10,044 nucleotides of DNA from Amoeboradix gromovi (taxonomy: Eukaryota; Sanchytriomycota; Sanchytriomycetes; Sanchytriales; Sanchytriaceae). Below are positions 1 through 5,775 of the stretch, piece after piece (within the stretch, counting starts at the first letter, position 1; every line of letters begins with the position of its first letter). The DNA is taken from assembly GCA_018985225.1 (NCBI GenBank), contig JADGIF010000365.1:1-10044 (forward strand), in the 5' to 3' direction. The notes below the pieces were generated by a model. The model worked only from the letters and a program-made list of their open reading frames with translations, was not told the origin of the DNA and ran no database searches. The translations under genes and the position numbers were made by a program.

Positions 1-64
1 AATCTATCAATGGCAGATCCAGGTCTTGATTCAGCGATATGCGTTCTTCTACTCGTTGCAATAA
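1..64 (+). CDS. C-terminal end of an unidentified + strand gene (partial)
   Basis: Reading in the frame that starts at base 2, twenty codons run to a TAA at 62-64; the last residues are QRYAFFYSLQ. An AATAAA follows at 70-75, six bases after the stop, which matches the very short 3' ends of the other genes here. That pairing is the main reason to believe it is a real gene end. The piece is too short to assign a family. A competing frame (base 1) stays open to a TAG at 106-108 and cannot be excluded. If real, this gene converges on the SERINC gene, whose stop is at 151-153. Confidence 0.35.
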   Translation, partial: IYQWQIQVLIQRYAFFYSLQ

Positions 65-69
65 GATTC

Positions 70-75
70 AATAAA
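70..75 (+). terminator. AATAAA polyadenylation signal of the left-edge gene
   Basis: A perfect AATAAA lies six bases after the TAA at 62-64, the same arrangement as at the other gene ends of the window. It is the probable 3' end signal of the partial + strand gene. Confidence 0.35.
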
Positions 76-139
76 TCACTTGTCTATAACTCACCTGGCG
101 TTGGATAGCTGCTTACGGGCTCGGAACTGTAGGCTGTCT

Positions 140-145
140 TTTAAT
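140..145 (-). terminator. ATTAAA polyadenylation signal of the SERINC gene
   Basis: On the minus strand ATTAAA, a common variant of AATAAA, begins five bases after the SERINC stop codon (TAA at 153-151). It is the only such hexamer next to this stop. Confidence 0.35.
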
Positions 146-150
146 GAGTA

Positions 151-1056
151 TTATATGTATCCAAAATCCCTGTTTTTAAAAATAACTGGAGCAATCAAAC
201 ACCATCCGTAAAGTAAGAAGGTGAACCAACTGCACGAAATCTTTATCCAGAAACCTACCTCGGATTTGCCTACATCATAAATACCGCTTGTACTGTTCCA
301 ATTGGTTAGTATACTTGCAATGTAAAACAAACTAAGTAGTATAATACTATGATACACAACTGGGTGATTCCATGCCATTGCATGTTTTAATATGCCTCTA
401 ATCAGCGTTAATATATTTACTATTAGGCCGACAATCATCACGGTCTCATTTAGAGTACCACTGGACATAGACCCAATTAGAAAGAATGTAGCCTGTAACC
501 CTACAACTACAGTGCTTAGTAAACCACTGCACGGTATGTTTGCTTGTATTTCTGGACGAATACTCATTGTACTGAACACTAACAACATAATCAGATGTAC
601 AATGATAAATATGTTCACTTCCAAGACTAGATGATATACACAATAGCTGATTATTGCCAAGTACCCTAACATTGTAGATCCTACAATATATGTTACATGT
701 TTTTCCACTAATCTCATAGTTAAATCAAAGCTTAGGTTTATTATTGTCATGGTTTGTATTATTAGGAACAAACATGCCAACATAAACATCACTGGTATAT
801 AGTACTGTGTGTCAAACACAATAAATATAGCCAATACTGCAGTCGAAGTAAATCCCATGATCTTGATTACAATCTTGAACATATCGACATGCTCATCATA
901 ATATCTATTTTTTAAATTTATAATTAATTCAGTTACGATGTACATGGCGCTGTAGTAACAGTTTGTGCGCAAAACAATGTCATTGTTAAGCCATCTGAAT
1001 CCATATAAAATAGCACTATACCCAAGCAGTTCTAAGCTTGATAAAACAGTGGACAT
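151..1056 (-). CDS. SERINC/TMS1 family multi-pass membrane protein
   Basis: Probable member of the serine incorporator (SERINC, yeast Tms1) family, integral membrane proteins of the endomembrane and plasma membrane linked to phospholipid handling. About nine to ten hydrophobic segments fill the protein. The family pattern is clearest at the C-terminus: a GFWIKISCSWFTFLLYGWC segment followed by APVIF and an NRDF end, and before it the cytosolic SIRPEIQ...SGLL stretch that precedes a helix in SERINCs. From the first ATG (1056) the protein has 301 residues, against roughly 400-470 for the family. The open frame continues upstream to about 1140 without an ATG, adding ILICCSQT and a hydrophobic stretch that would serve as the first membrane helix and resembles the Cys-rich family N-terminus. 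The true start is therefore probably upstream, in another exon or at a non-ATG codon. It is head-to-head with the CatSper-like gene. Family assignment is fairly sure; the 5' end is not. Confidence 0.8.
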   Translation of the reverse strand: MSTVLSSLELLGYSAILYGFRWLNNDIVLRTNCYYSAMYIVTELIINLKNRYYDEHVDMFKIVIKIMGFTSTAVLAIFIVFDTQYYIPVMFMLACLFLIIQTMTIINLSFDLTMRLVEKHVTYIVGSTMLGYLAIISYCVYHLVLEVNIFIIVHLIMLLVFSTMSIRPEIQANIPCSGLLSTVVVGLQATFFLIGSMSSGTLNETVMIVGLIVNILTLIRGILKHAMAWNHPVVYHSIILLSLFYIASILTNWNSTSGIYDVGKSEVGFWIKISCSWFTFLLYGWCLIAPVIFKNRDFGYI

Positions 1057-1163
1057 TTGAAACAATAGGCCTACAATAGATAACAAGTCCAATTCAGTGA
1101 TAAAGGCTGTTTGACTGCAGCATATCAAAATTTTAACAGTTTAGTTGCTTGGCCTGGTTTCAA
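1057..1163. promoter_or_regulatory. Head-to-head 5' region of the SERINC and CatSper-like genes
   Basis: Only 107 bp separate the first in-frame ATGs of the two divergent genes, so any promoter elements must be shared or lie inside the neighbouring gene. Both coding frames stay open past their ATGs and end almost at the same place: the + frame begins after a TAA at 1134-1136 and the minus frame after a TAA at 1143-1141. Possible splice acceptors are present: TTTTAACAG ending at 1139 on +, and on the minus strand an ACTAAAC branch-point-like heptamer followed by GCTGCAG ending near 1120. No convincing TATA box is seen. Confidence 0.35.
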
Positions 1164-2675
1164 ATGAAGATTAATTTTTTGACACAATTTGATGCTAATG
1201 AAGTAATTGAGAGTATGGTTTGTACTAGATCAGCGATGGGATTAAAGTACAAAAGCGAGTGGCATATAAATAATGAAAACATTGGAGCTGTAGGAAACAT
1301 CTCAATATTAGAAGAAGTATCCGATTTTGTAGAACAAACAAGTTGTATTATGGGAGACATAAATGGCACCAGAATGGTTTACAAAAAAGACACTTGGATT
1401 GCAGCGAGTGGTGATTATTTAGACTGCAAAGGTGGACGCCCAAAACATGCACCATTTCAAAATGTAAAATCTTTTATTAACGGTGGAATGCTGTATGGCA
1501 GTTGGGGTAGTAATGGCGCAAGTTTATACAAAAGTGGCGAATGGATTAGTATCTCTGTTGTGGGTGTTGCTGACTTATACTTGATGCATAGCGGAATTTT
1601 AATAAAATATGAAAACGGTTCTGTTGGGCTATATGGAGACAGCGGTGACATTAAATTATCTAGTACTGCCTTGGATTCTGTATGCGCATACGATGACAGA
1701 GTGTACTCATATATTGGGAGTCGAGTAACTTTATACCAGATGGAAATAATTAATAAACCTGTGTACGGTCATATTTCTATAAATTCCAGACACGTGCGTG
1801 GAAACAGAATACTCCCAGAGGCTGTATTTATGGACATGGGTGATGCGTTGAACATCACAATCACCAGTGAATTTGATGATTTTTATGAGATTTCAATAAA
1901 TGGAGCCCCAAATGTCTATATTGTAGAGCAGGTCAAGAACAGTTATAGTGGCTTCACAACACTCATACAACTGAAGGTGGAATTTAATGCTGCAAATGTG
2001 TTACCAGGTATCGCAATTAGTAATGGAGTGGTGATGCTCACTTGCACTGGCAACTGTATGTTTAGATTAGATACCGGAGAACCATTGAATCTGAAGTATG
2101 GATACTTTTCGATATTTACAGGATGTCCCTACGGCTCTTCTATGCAAATAAATAATGGATTTCTATCTGTCAGCTACAGCCAGTTGATTCAATTCAGCAT
2201 TGTAACTTACCCTGAGAACCTTCAGCTTGATGAAATGAACAGTGTAATGGTACGAATTCAAGGATTTGGCTATTCTAAGCATACATTTGACAGTTTAAGA
2301 TCCTCCCAGAACTCAATTTGGGAGTCAGATAAAAAAGATGATAATAAGGAGTTCTTGAATATCTCTCCAAGCAGTGCTGTGTCTTTTGTGTGCTTAGAAG
2401 GGAGTGAATGTGCAGATATCGTTTACCTTGAGGCCTTCCCGAATCCACTGCAATTGTACTTTAATGTAACATTTAAGTCTAATTTAATCAATTCATTTTG
2501 CACTTTGGAAAGCAGTGCAGTGATTGAAGTGTATGGAATTGAGTTGAGTCACAAATTTGGAGCTATATTGTCTGGGGTGTCTTTTGTTGTTTCTATGGTT
2601 GTTGTCTTGGTATTATCCATGAAGAAATACAGATCTGAACTCTACAAGTACAAAAATAAACTGCATAATCAATAA
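1164..2675 (+). CDS. Probable CatSper auxiliary subunit-like single-pass membrane protein
   Basis: 503 residues from the first ATG (1164). Residues about 20-210 are beta-rich with repeated Gly/aromatic strands, as in a propeller. About residues 220-240 comes VFMDMGDALNITIT, like the LD-x-GD strand of CatSper beta/gamma/delta/epsilon subunits; then a TGCPYG motif (about 320) like the family's GCPP, a QNSIW near residue 385 like the family's Q-N-W, and FNVTFK...FC.LE...VIEVYGI (about 432-460) like the conserved sequence before the membrane helix. A hydrophobic helix (about 458-485) and a short basic tail (KKYRSELYKYKNK) end the protein, giving type I topology. In animals these subunits form the extracellular canopy of the flagellar CatSper calcium channel and are about 800-1150 residues long, so this copy is short at the N-terminus. 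No signal peptide follows the ATG, although the open frame upstream adds CLAWFQ, which could be the end of one. The comparison is from remembered family patterns; an unrelated beta-propeller receptor remains possible. Confidence 0.55.
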   Translation: MKINFLTQFDANEVIESMVCTRSAMGLKYKSEWHINNENIGAVGNISILEEVSDFVEQTSCIMGDINGTRMVYKKDTWIAASGDYLDCKGGRPKHAPFQNVKSFINGGMLYGSWGSNGASLYKSGEWISISVVGVADLYLMHSGILIKYENGSVGLYGDSGDIKLSSTALDSVCAYDDRVYSYIGSRVTLYQMEIINKPVYGHISINSRHVRGNRILPEAVFMDMGDALNITITSEFDDFYEISINGAPNVYIVEQVKNSYSGFTTLIQLKVEFNAANVLPGIAISNGVVMLTCTGNCMFRLDTGEPLNLKYGYFSIFTGCPYGSSMQINNGFLSVSYSQLIQFSIVTYPENLQLDEMNSVMVRIQGFGYSKHTFDSLRSSQNSIWESDKKDDNKEFLNISPSSAVSFVCLEGSECADIVYLEAFPNPLQLYFNVTFKSNLINSFCTLESSAVIEVYGIELSHKFGAILSGVSFVVSMVVVLVLSMKKYRSELYKYKNKLHNQ

Positions 2676-2676
2676 A
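2671..2676 (+). terminator. AATAAA overlapping the stop codon of the CatSper-like gene
   Basis: The TAA stop at 2673-2675 lies inside a perfect AATAAA hexamer. Cleavage some 10-30 bases downstream would fall within the convergent coiled-coil gene, whose stop starts at 2692. Confidence 0.5.
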
Positions 2677-2690
2677 AATACCTATGAAAG

Positions 2691-2696
2691 TTTATT
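2691..2696 (-). terminator. AATAAA overlapping the stop codon of the coiled-coil gene
   Basis: On the minus strand the TAA stop (2694-2692) sits inside AATAAA, mirroring the opposite gene. Only 16 bases separate the two convergent stop codons. Confidence 0.5.
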
Positions 2697-3150
2697 TTAA
2701 GGAATGGATTAAATCTTCCAATTCGATGGATTTGGAACCGCTACTCGATATGCTTTGCAGCGTGGCTGGTTTTCTAAAATGTTCGCTTTGATGGGGTTCG
2801 TTTCCTAAAAACACGGAATTTTCATCATTTTCGGCTTCACACATTACCACACTATTTTCTAAACTTTCTCCAGGTGGTGTCACTGCCACAATTAGATCCA
2901 GTTTGCGCTGTTCTAGGAGTTCAATTTCATTAATAAGATTGGTTTTGTATTTTTCCAAGTCTTGGATTTCCAACTGTAAGTCTGTTCTTATTTCAATTGG
3001 ATCCGAGTTTTGTGCAGGAGGCAATTCCAAATTATTTATTAAATCTGAAGAAATAATGCTACTTTGTACAAGTTCGTTGAATAGTTTTGAGATTTTCTCT
3101 AAGTGGGAGTTCTGGCGCATCTGCTGTTTTTGTAATTTCCAGACTTCCAT
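2692..3150 (-). CDS. Small coiled-coil protein of unknown function
   Basis: 152 residues from an ATG at 3150. Not recognised. Residues about 1-30 are polar and helical (QKQQMRQ...HLEKISKLFNELVQ). Residues about 55-90 form a clear heptad-like coiled coil (LQLEIQDLEKYKTNLINEIELLEQRKLDL). The last 60 residues are acidic and Ser-rich, probably disordered, and end with an amphipathic IELEDLIHSLK. There is no membrane segment or catalytic motif. Such small coiled-coil proteins are common as adaptors or structural parts, but no role can be named. The reading frame stays open upstream of the ATG for about 45 bases without another ATG and overlaps a second open frame (3099-3377), so the start may be wrong. 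It converges on the CatSper-like gene with 16 bp between stops. Confidence 0.55.
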   Translation of the reverse strand: MEVWKLQKQQMRQNSHLEKISKLFNELVQSSIISSDLINNLELPPAQNSDPIEIRTDLQLEIQDLEKYKTNLINEIELLEQRKLDLIVAVTPPGESLENSVVMCEAENDENSVFLGNEPHQSEHFRKPATLQSISSSGSKSIELEDLIHSLK

Positions 3151-3377
3151 TCTGTAGCTGCAGCCAATGTTTTGACATTCCCCTTCATTTGCACTTCAAT
3201 CTTAAATTTGGCACTGTCCCAATAGTAATAAAAGCGTACACAAAATGTTGCAAGGTAGAAACAATAGCGACGCCAAATGCATAACCGGACCTGCTCGAAT
3301 TTTTTAGTAATTTCAAGCATAAAATGTATGGATTCTTTAACTGATAAGACATTAAATATTGCGACTAGATCGTGCAT
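3099..3377 (-). CDS. Overlapping open frame, possibly the 5' part of the coiled-coil gene
   Basis: From an ATG at 3377 this frame runs 92 codons and overlaps the start of the coiled-coil gene by 52 bases in another frame. The translation looks protein-like: a helical MHDLVAIFNVL, a polar ITKKFEQVR, then an aromatic, partly hydrophobic CFYLATFCVRFYYYWDSAK. The last residues in the overlap become Arg/Thr-rich and end abruptly. Both frames are open together from about 3198 to 3099, so a one-base backward shift or a two-base deletion anywhere there would join them into a protein of about 240 residues. I tested the obvious GT...AG pairs by eye; those using the TGCAG or CTACAG acceptors just before the second ATG do not give the required length (2 modulo 3). 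It could also be a separate small protein or chance. Confidence 0.25.
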   Translation of the reverse strand: MHDLVAIFNVLSVKESIHFMLEITKKFEQVRLCIWRRYCFYLATFCVRFYYYWDSAKFKIEVQMKGNVKTLAAATEWKSGNYKNSRCARTPT

Positions 3378-3390
3378 CGAAAGAAAAAGT

Positions 3391-3537
3391 CTAGTATAAA
3401 TTAAAGCAGTAAATATATTTAATTCTATATGACTCAAAAGTGCCAGTATTTAACGTAATCAATCGTCCTTGAAAGATACGAGGGCCAAGACTGGTATACT
3501 GAGTCAGTGCAAAGACGGGCAGCGGTTTCAATTTCAT
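3391..3537 (-). CDS. Short ORF of unknown standing (48 codons)
   Basis: An ATG at 3537 opens 48 codons ending in a TAG. The translation (MKLKPLPVFALTQYTSLGPR at its start) has ordinary composition but no recognisable motif. It is in the same frame modulo three as the coiled-coil gene, with several stops between them, so it could be a 5' exon of that gene, an upstream ORF in its leader, or chance. Confidence 0.15.
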   Translation of the reverse strand: MKLKPLPVFALTQYTSLGPRIFQGRLITLNTGTFESYRIKYIYCFNLY

Positions 3538-3753
3538 ATGCTTAGAGTATCAATGACAATTGAAGCAGCTAGGACACCCGTCCAATACTAAAGGAGTTAA
3601 AAAGTCAATGAACCAAATCTTCAAACTATCGAATGTCTGCTAAAAAATGGCGAAAAACCAATTTGGCAGGAAAGAAATGATCACAGAACTATTTTGACAA
3701 TTCTAGGTAATCAAATAAGGGTGCCTTGAGAGATAAGTTGAACAGCATAAATT
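3538..3753. other. Intergenic stretch with no supported gene
   Basis: Together with the doubtful ORFs to its left (to 3378) this is the longest poorly explained stretch, about 375 bp between the minus-strand DRC11 stop and the upstream end of the coiled-coil gene. No ORF of note is open on either strand. I found no convincing tRNA (no matched A and B boxes or acceptor stem), no U6-like ACAGAGA box and no complete C/D-box set. It most likely holds the promoter and leader of the minus-strand coiled-coil gene. Confidence 0.4.
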
Positions 3754-3758
3754 TTATT
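3753..3758 (-). terminator. AATAAA overlapping the stop codon of the DRC11-like gene
   Basis: The TAA stop at 3756-3754 lies inside a minus-strand AATAAA, the same overlap as at 2671-2676 and 2691-2696. Confidence 0.5.
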
Positions 3759-5733
3759 TAAAACAGTTATACAACTTCCAGTTGGTCATTTCAATAGAAG
3801 AAATGTATTTTAAAATTAAGCCCTCATTCGGGTGCGTTAATACATATTTTTCAAAAGCAATGAAGTCTTCGTATGAGATGCCACATAGCATCTTTTTAAA
3901 TTTGACCACATCTACTAATGAAACCTGGCTGCTAATTTGCTCTAGTCTAATAAGTACTTCGTCCTCTCTAATCCCAGGTAAATGCAGTATTTTATTAAAG
4001 TAAGATTTCAGAGACGAAACATCGCTTTCACTCGGGCTAGCAGCAATCCCAACAATTTGAACAAAATCAGACGGCTTTAAGGACTTGGATTGTTTGATGA
4101 GCTCCTTTTTAAATCTCTTGGGATTAAAATCACAGCTTTTGAGTTTTTTTGCAAAGATTAGGTCAATATCCTCGATAACGAGAACTGTAGGTTTAAATAG
4201 CTTTGCAACTGTTAGGATCATGTATATCAGTTTAGCAACATCAGCTGCTTCTTCATACACACCTTTCATCGAGCTTGGTACCAGTGTTAATAACATCGCT
4301 GATGAATGGTATGCGATGTTTGTGCATTGATCTTTCATCAATTTCACATCTTTGCCATGCATTAGTGTCCTGCATCCTATAGGCTTTGCTTTGTCTTCTG
4401 TACTTGGCGCTACCTTGGAATCATTCTTTAATTTCACAGAAACTGATTTTGTCTTTGTAGCTTTGGGGGTTATTGCTTCAGCTGGTCTAATATACTCAAC
4501 AGCATGTTTAGCCAGCAACGGTAGTTGGACCATATTTATTGACCTGGAGTAATATTCAGCAATTGTGTTGCTCTGGTCTATTGTGTTGCGAAAAACGATA
4601 TTATTTTTGTTTTCAGCCAGATTAAAAATCCTCAATCTACCCAATTCCTCCAAAATCTGATCAATGCTCCATCCGTTTGTTGGATCTTTAACTTTCTTTG
4701 GCTTTTCAGTCTTTACTTTCTTTGGCTTTTCAGTCTTTACTTTCTTTTTATTCTTTTCCTTTATAACCTTTGTTTTCAAGTTGCATTTCGATTCAGCAAC
4801 AGCAGCAAGCAATTCTGCTTTCAGCTGAACAGACAGGTTGTCCTTTGCACTCATTATTTCGCCCTTCAGTGCTTTGGAATACAACAAATATTTAGAATGC
4901 CCAGAGTGCCAGTGATCATCAACTTTGTCAAGTGGCCAGAGTTGCACAAACGCTTTACAGTAATACTCTAAATCGGAGTCTTTTTCGCTTCTAGGATCGT
5001 CCTTGTTTTCGAAGTCCTTGAATGAGTTTTGCAAGTAGTCACTTTCAAGCGCTAACAAATCCGTGCCCACCCACTGGTCCACTTGATCAACGGTAGGATA
5101 ACACTTGCAATCCTTTTCAATTTTCATGTACCACAGTCGGAATTCAACCCAAACTTTGGTCAAAAACAGCGGGATTTCTATGTTTTCAATTCTAGTCTTA
5201 ACAGCAAGTAGCTCATTATTAGCAGTTGCTTTATTTATTTTGAATTGATCTTTTATTTTGTGAACATATTCTGGCTCCTTATCCGTCAGCTCGCTGTATG
5301 GAATGGACAATCTCAATTTAGCCTCTATTTGTTTTTTATTTTTCAGAAACTTGAGCTTCTCCAATAAGCCTCGAATTAATGCCTGTAGTAAAATAGCATC
5401 ATCATATCTTATTTCTAGAGATTGAAAAGGTAGTAACTCAGGCACAGCATCAGTTGCTAAAAACGGGAAAAAAGGTAGCAATCTATCGGTATTTCCACTA
5501 AAATAAAGAATTTTACCAAAGTCGCTAGATTCAGCATTAGAAATATCAATTAGCAACTCATCCAGTATATGAGATATGATTATTTGGTAATACTCTTGTT
5601 TATGGATATTTAGACAATATTTCTGAGCAAAGTTGAGGTGTTCTAACATTGATATCAGCGCGTCCTTGCCCAATTTAGCTTTGAACTTAGCCATATCATC
5701 CAGTGCCATCTTTTCATAGTATTTTACAGACAT
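3754..5733 (-). CDS. DRC11/IQCA1-like axonemal protein (IQ motif, degenerate AAA domain)
   Basis: 659 residues. Resembles dynein regulatory complex subunit 11 (IQCA1, 'IQ and AAA domain-containing'), part of the nexin link between outer doublets of motile cilia and flagella. In order: a helical N-terminus; an IQ-like calmodulin-binding motif at about 114-131 (ILLQALIRGLLEKLK); a helical region to 315; a lysine-rich linker at 319-349 with a tandem KVKTEKPK repeat; and a C-terminal AAA-type domain. The best match is at 499-610: VAKLIYMILTVAKLFKP, Walker-B-like VLVIEDID (517-524), then NPKRFKKELIK, SLKPSDFVQIVGIA and a KILHLPGIREDE turn, which follow the family in the same order and spacing. Where the P-loop should be (about 458-467) the sequence is LMHGKDVKLMK, without GxxxxGK[ST]. 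Vertebrate members have about 800 residues, so this is shorter. The first ATG (5733) is used; Met9 and Met14 are alternatives. It is divergent from the SulP gene over 42 bp. Confidence 0.75.
   Translation of the reverse strand: MSVKYYEKMALDDMAKFKAKLGKDALISMLEHLNFAQKYCLNIHKQEYYQIIISHILDELLIDISNAESSDFGKILYFSGNTDRLLPFFPFLATDAVPELLPFQSLEIRYDDAILLQALIRGLLEKLKFLKNKKQIEAKLRLSIPYSELTDKEPEYVHKIKDQFKINKATANNELLAVKTRIENIEIPLFLTKVWVEFRLWYMKIEKDCKCYPTVDQVDQWVGTDLLALESDYLQNSFKDFENKDDPRSEKDSDLEYYCKAFVQLWPLDKVDDHWHSGHSKYLLYSKALKGEIMSAKDNLSVQLKAELLAAVAESKCNLKTKVIKEKNKKKVKTEKPKKVKTEKPKKVKDPTNGWSIDQILEELGRLRIFNLAENKNNIVFRNTIDQSNTIAEYYSRSINMVQLPLLAKHAVEYIRPAEAITPKATKTKSVSVKLKNDSKVAPSTEDKAKPIGCRTLMHGKDVKLMKDQCTNIAYHSSAMLLTLVPSSMKGVYEEAADVAKLIYMILTVAKLFKPTVLVIEDIDLIFAKKLKSCDFNPKRFKKELIKQSKSLKPSDFVQIVGIAASPSESDVSSLKSYFNKILHLPGIREDEVLIRLEQISSQVSLVDVVKFKKMLCGISYEDFIAFEKYVLTHPNEGLILKYISSIEMTNWKLYNCFK
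4691..4738 (-). repeat. Perfect 24-bp tandem repeat encoding KVKTEKPK twice
   Basis: Two identical 24-base units (4691-4714 and 4715-4738) lie in frame in the DRC11-like gene and encode the basic repeat of residues about 332-347; a partial third unit follows to about 4746. The unit length is a multiple of three, so copy number can change without breaking the frame. Sequence identity of the copies suggests a recent duplication by slippage. Confidence 0.85.
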
Positions 5734-5775
5734 TGCGGCCTGACATTTTTCAAAATTTTAAATTTAAAACGACGG
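5734..5775. promoter_or_regulatory. 42-bp shared divergent promoter region (DRC11-like / SulP)
   Basis: Only 42 bp separate the ATGs of the two divergent genes. The right half is AT-only over about 20 bases (a near-palindromic AAAATTTTAAATTTAAAA at about 5752-5769), the left half contains GCGGCC. There is little room for separate promoters, so the two genes probably share a core region or use sequence inside each other's coding ends. No established fungal motif is recognised. Confidence 0.45.

Noticed and set aside
392-634. 80-codon + strand frame inside the SERINC gene
   Set aside because: Antisense shadow of conserved SERINC helices; no independent support.
1149-1163. TTG as the start of the CatSper-like gene
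   Set aside because: Non-ATG starts are rare in eukaryotes; the first ATG is at 1164, and the upstream codons are better explained by a spliced exon.
3481-3540. Possible tRNA (GGTTTCAATTT resembling a B box)
   Set aside because: The B box is imperfect, no A box lies at the right distance and no seven-base acceptor stem could be paired.
3661-3720. Possible C/D-box snoRNA (ATGATCA near 3677)
   Set aside because: It does not match RTGATGA, and no terminal stem or well-placed CTGA box was found.
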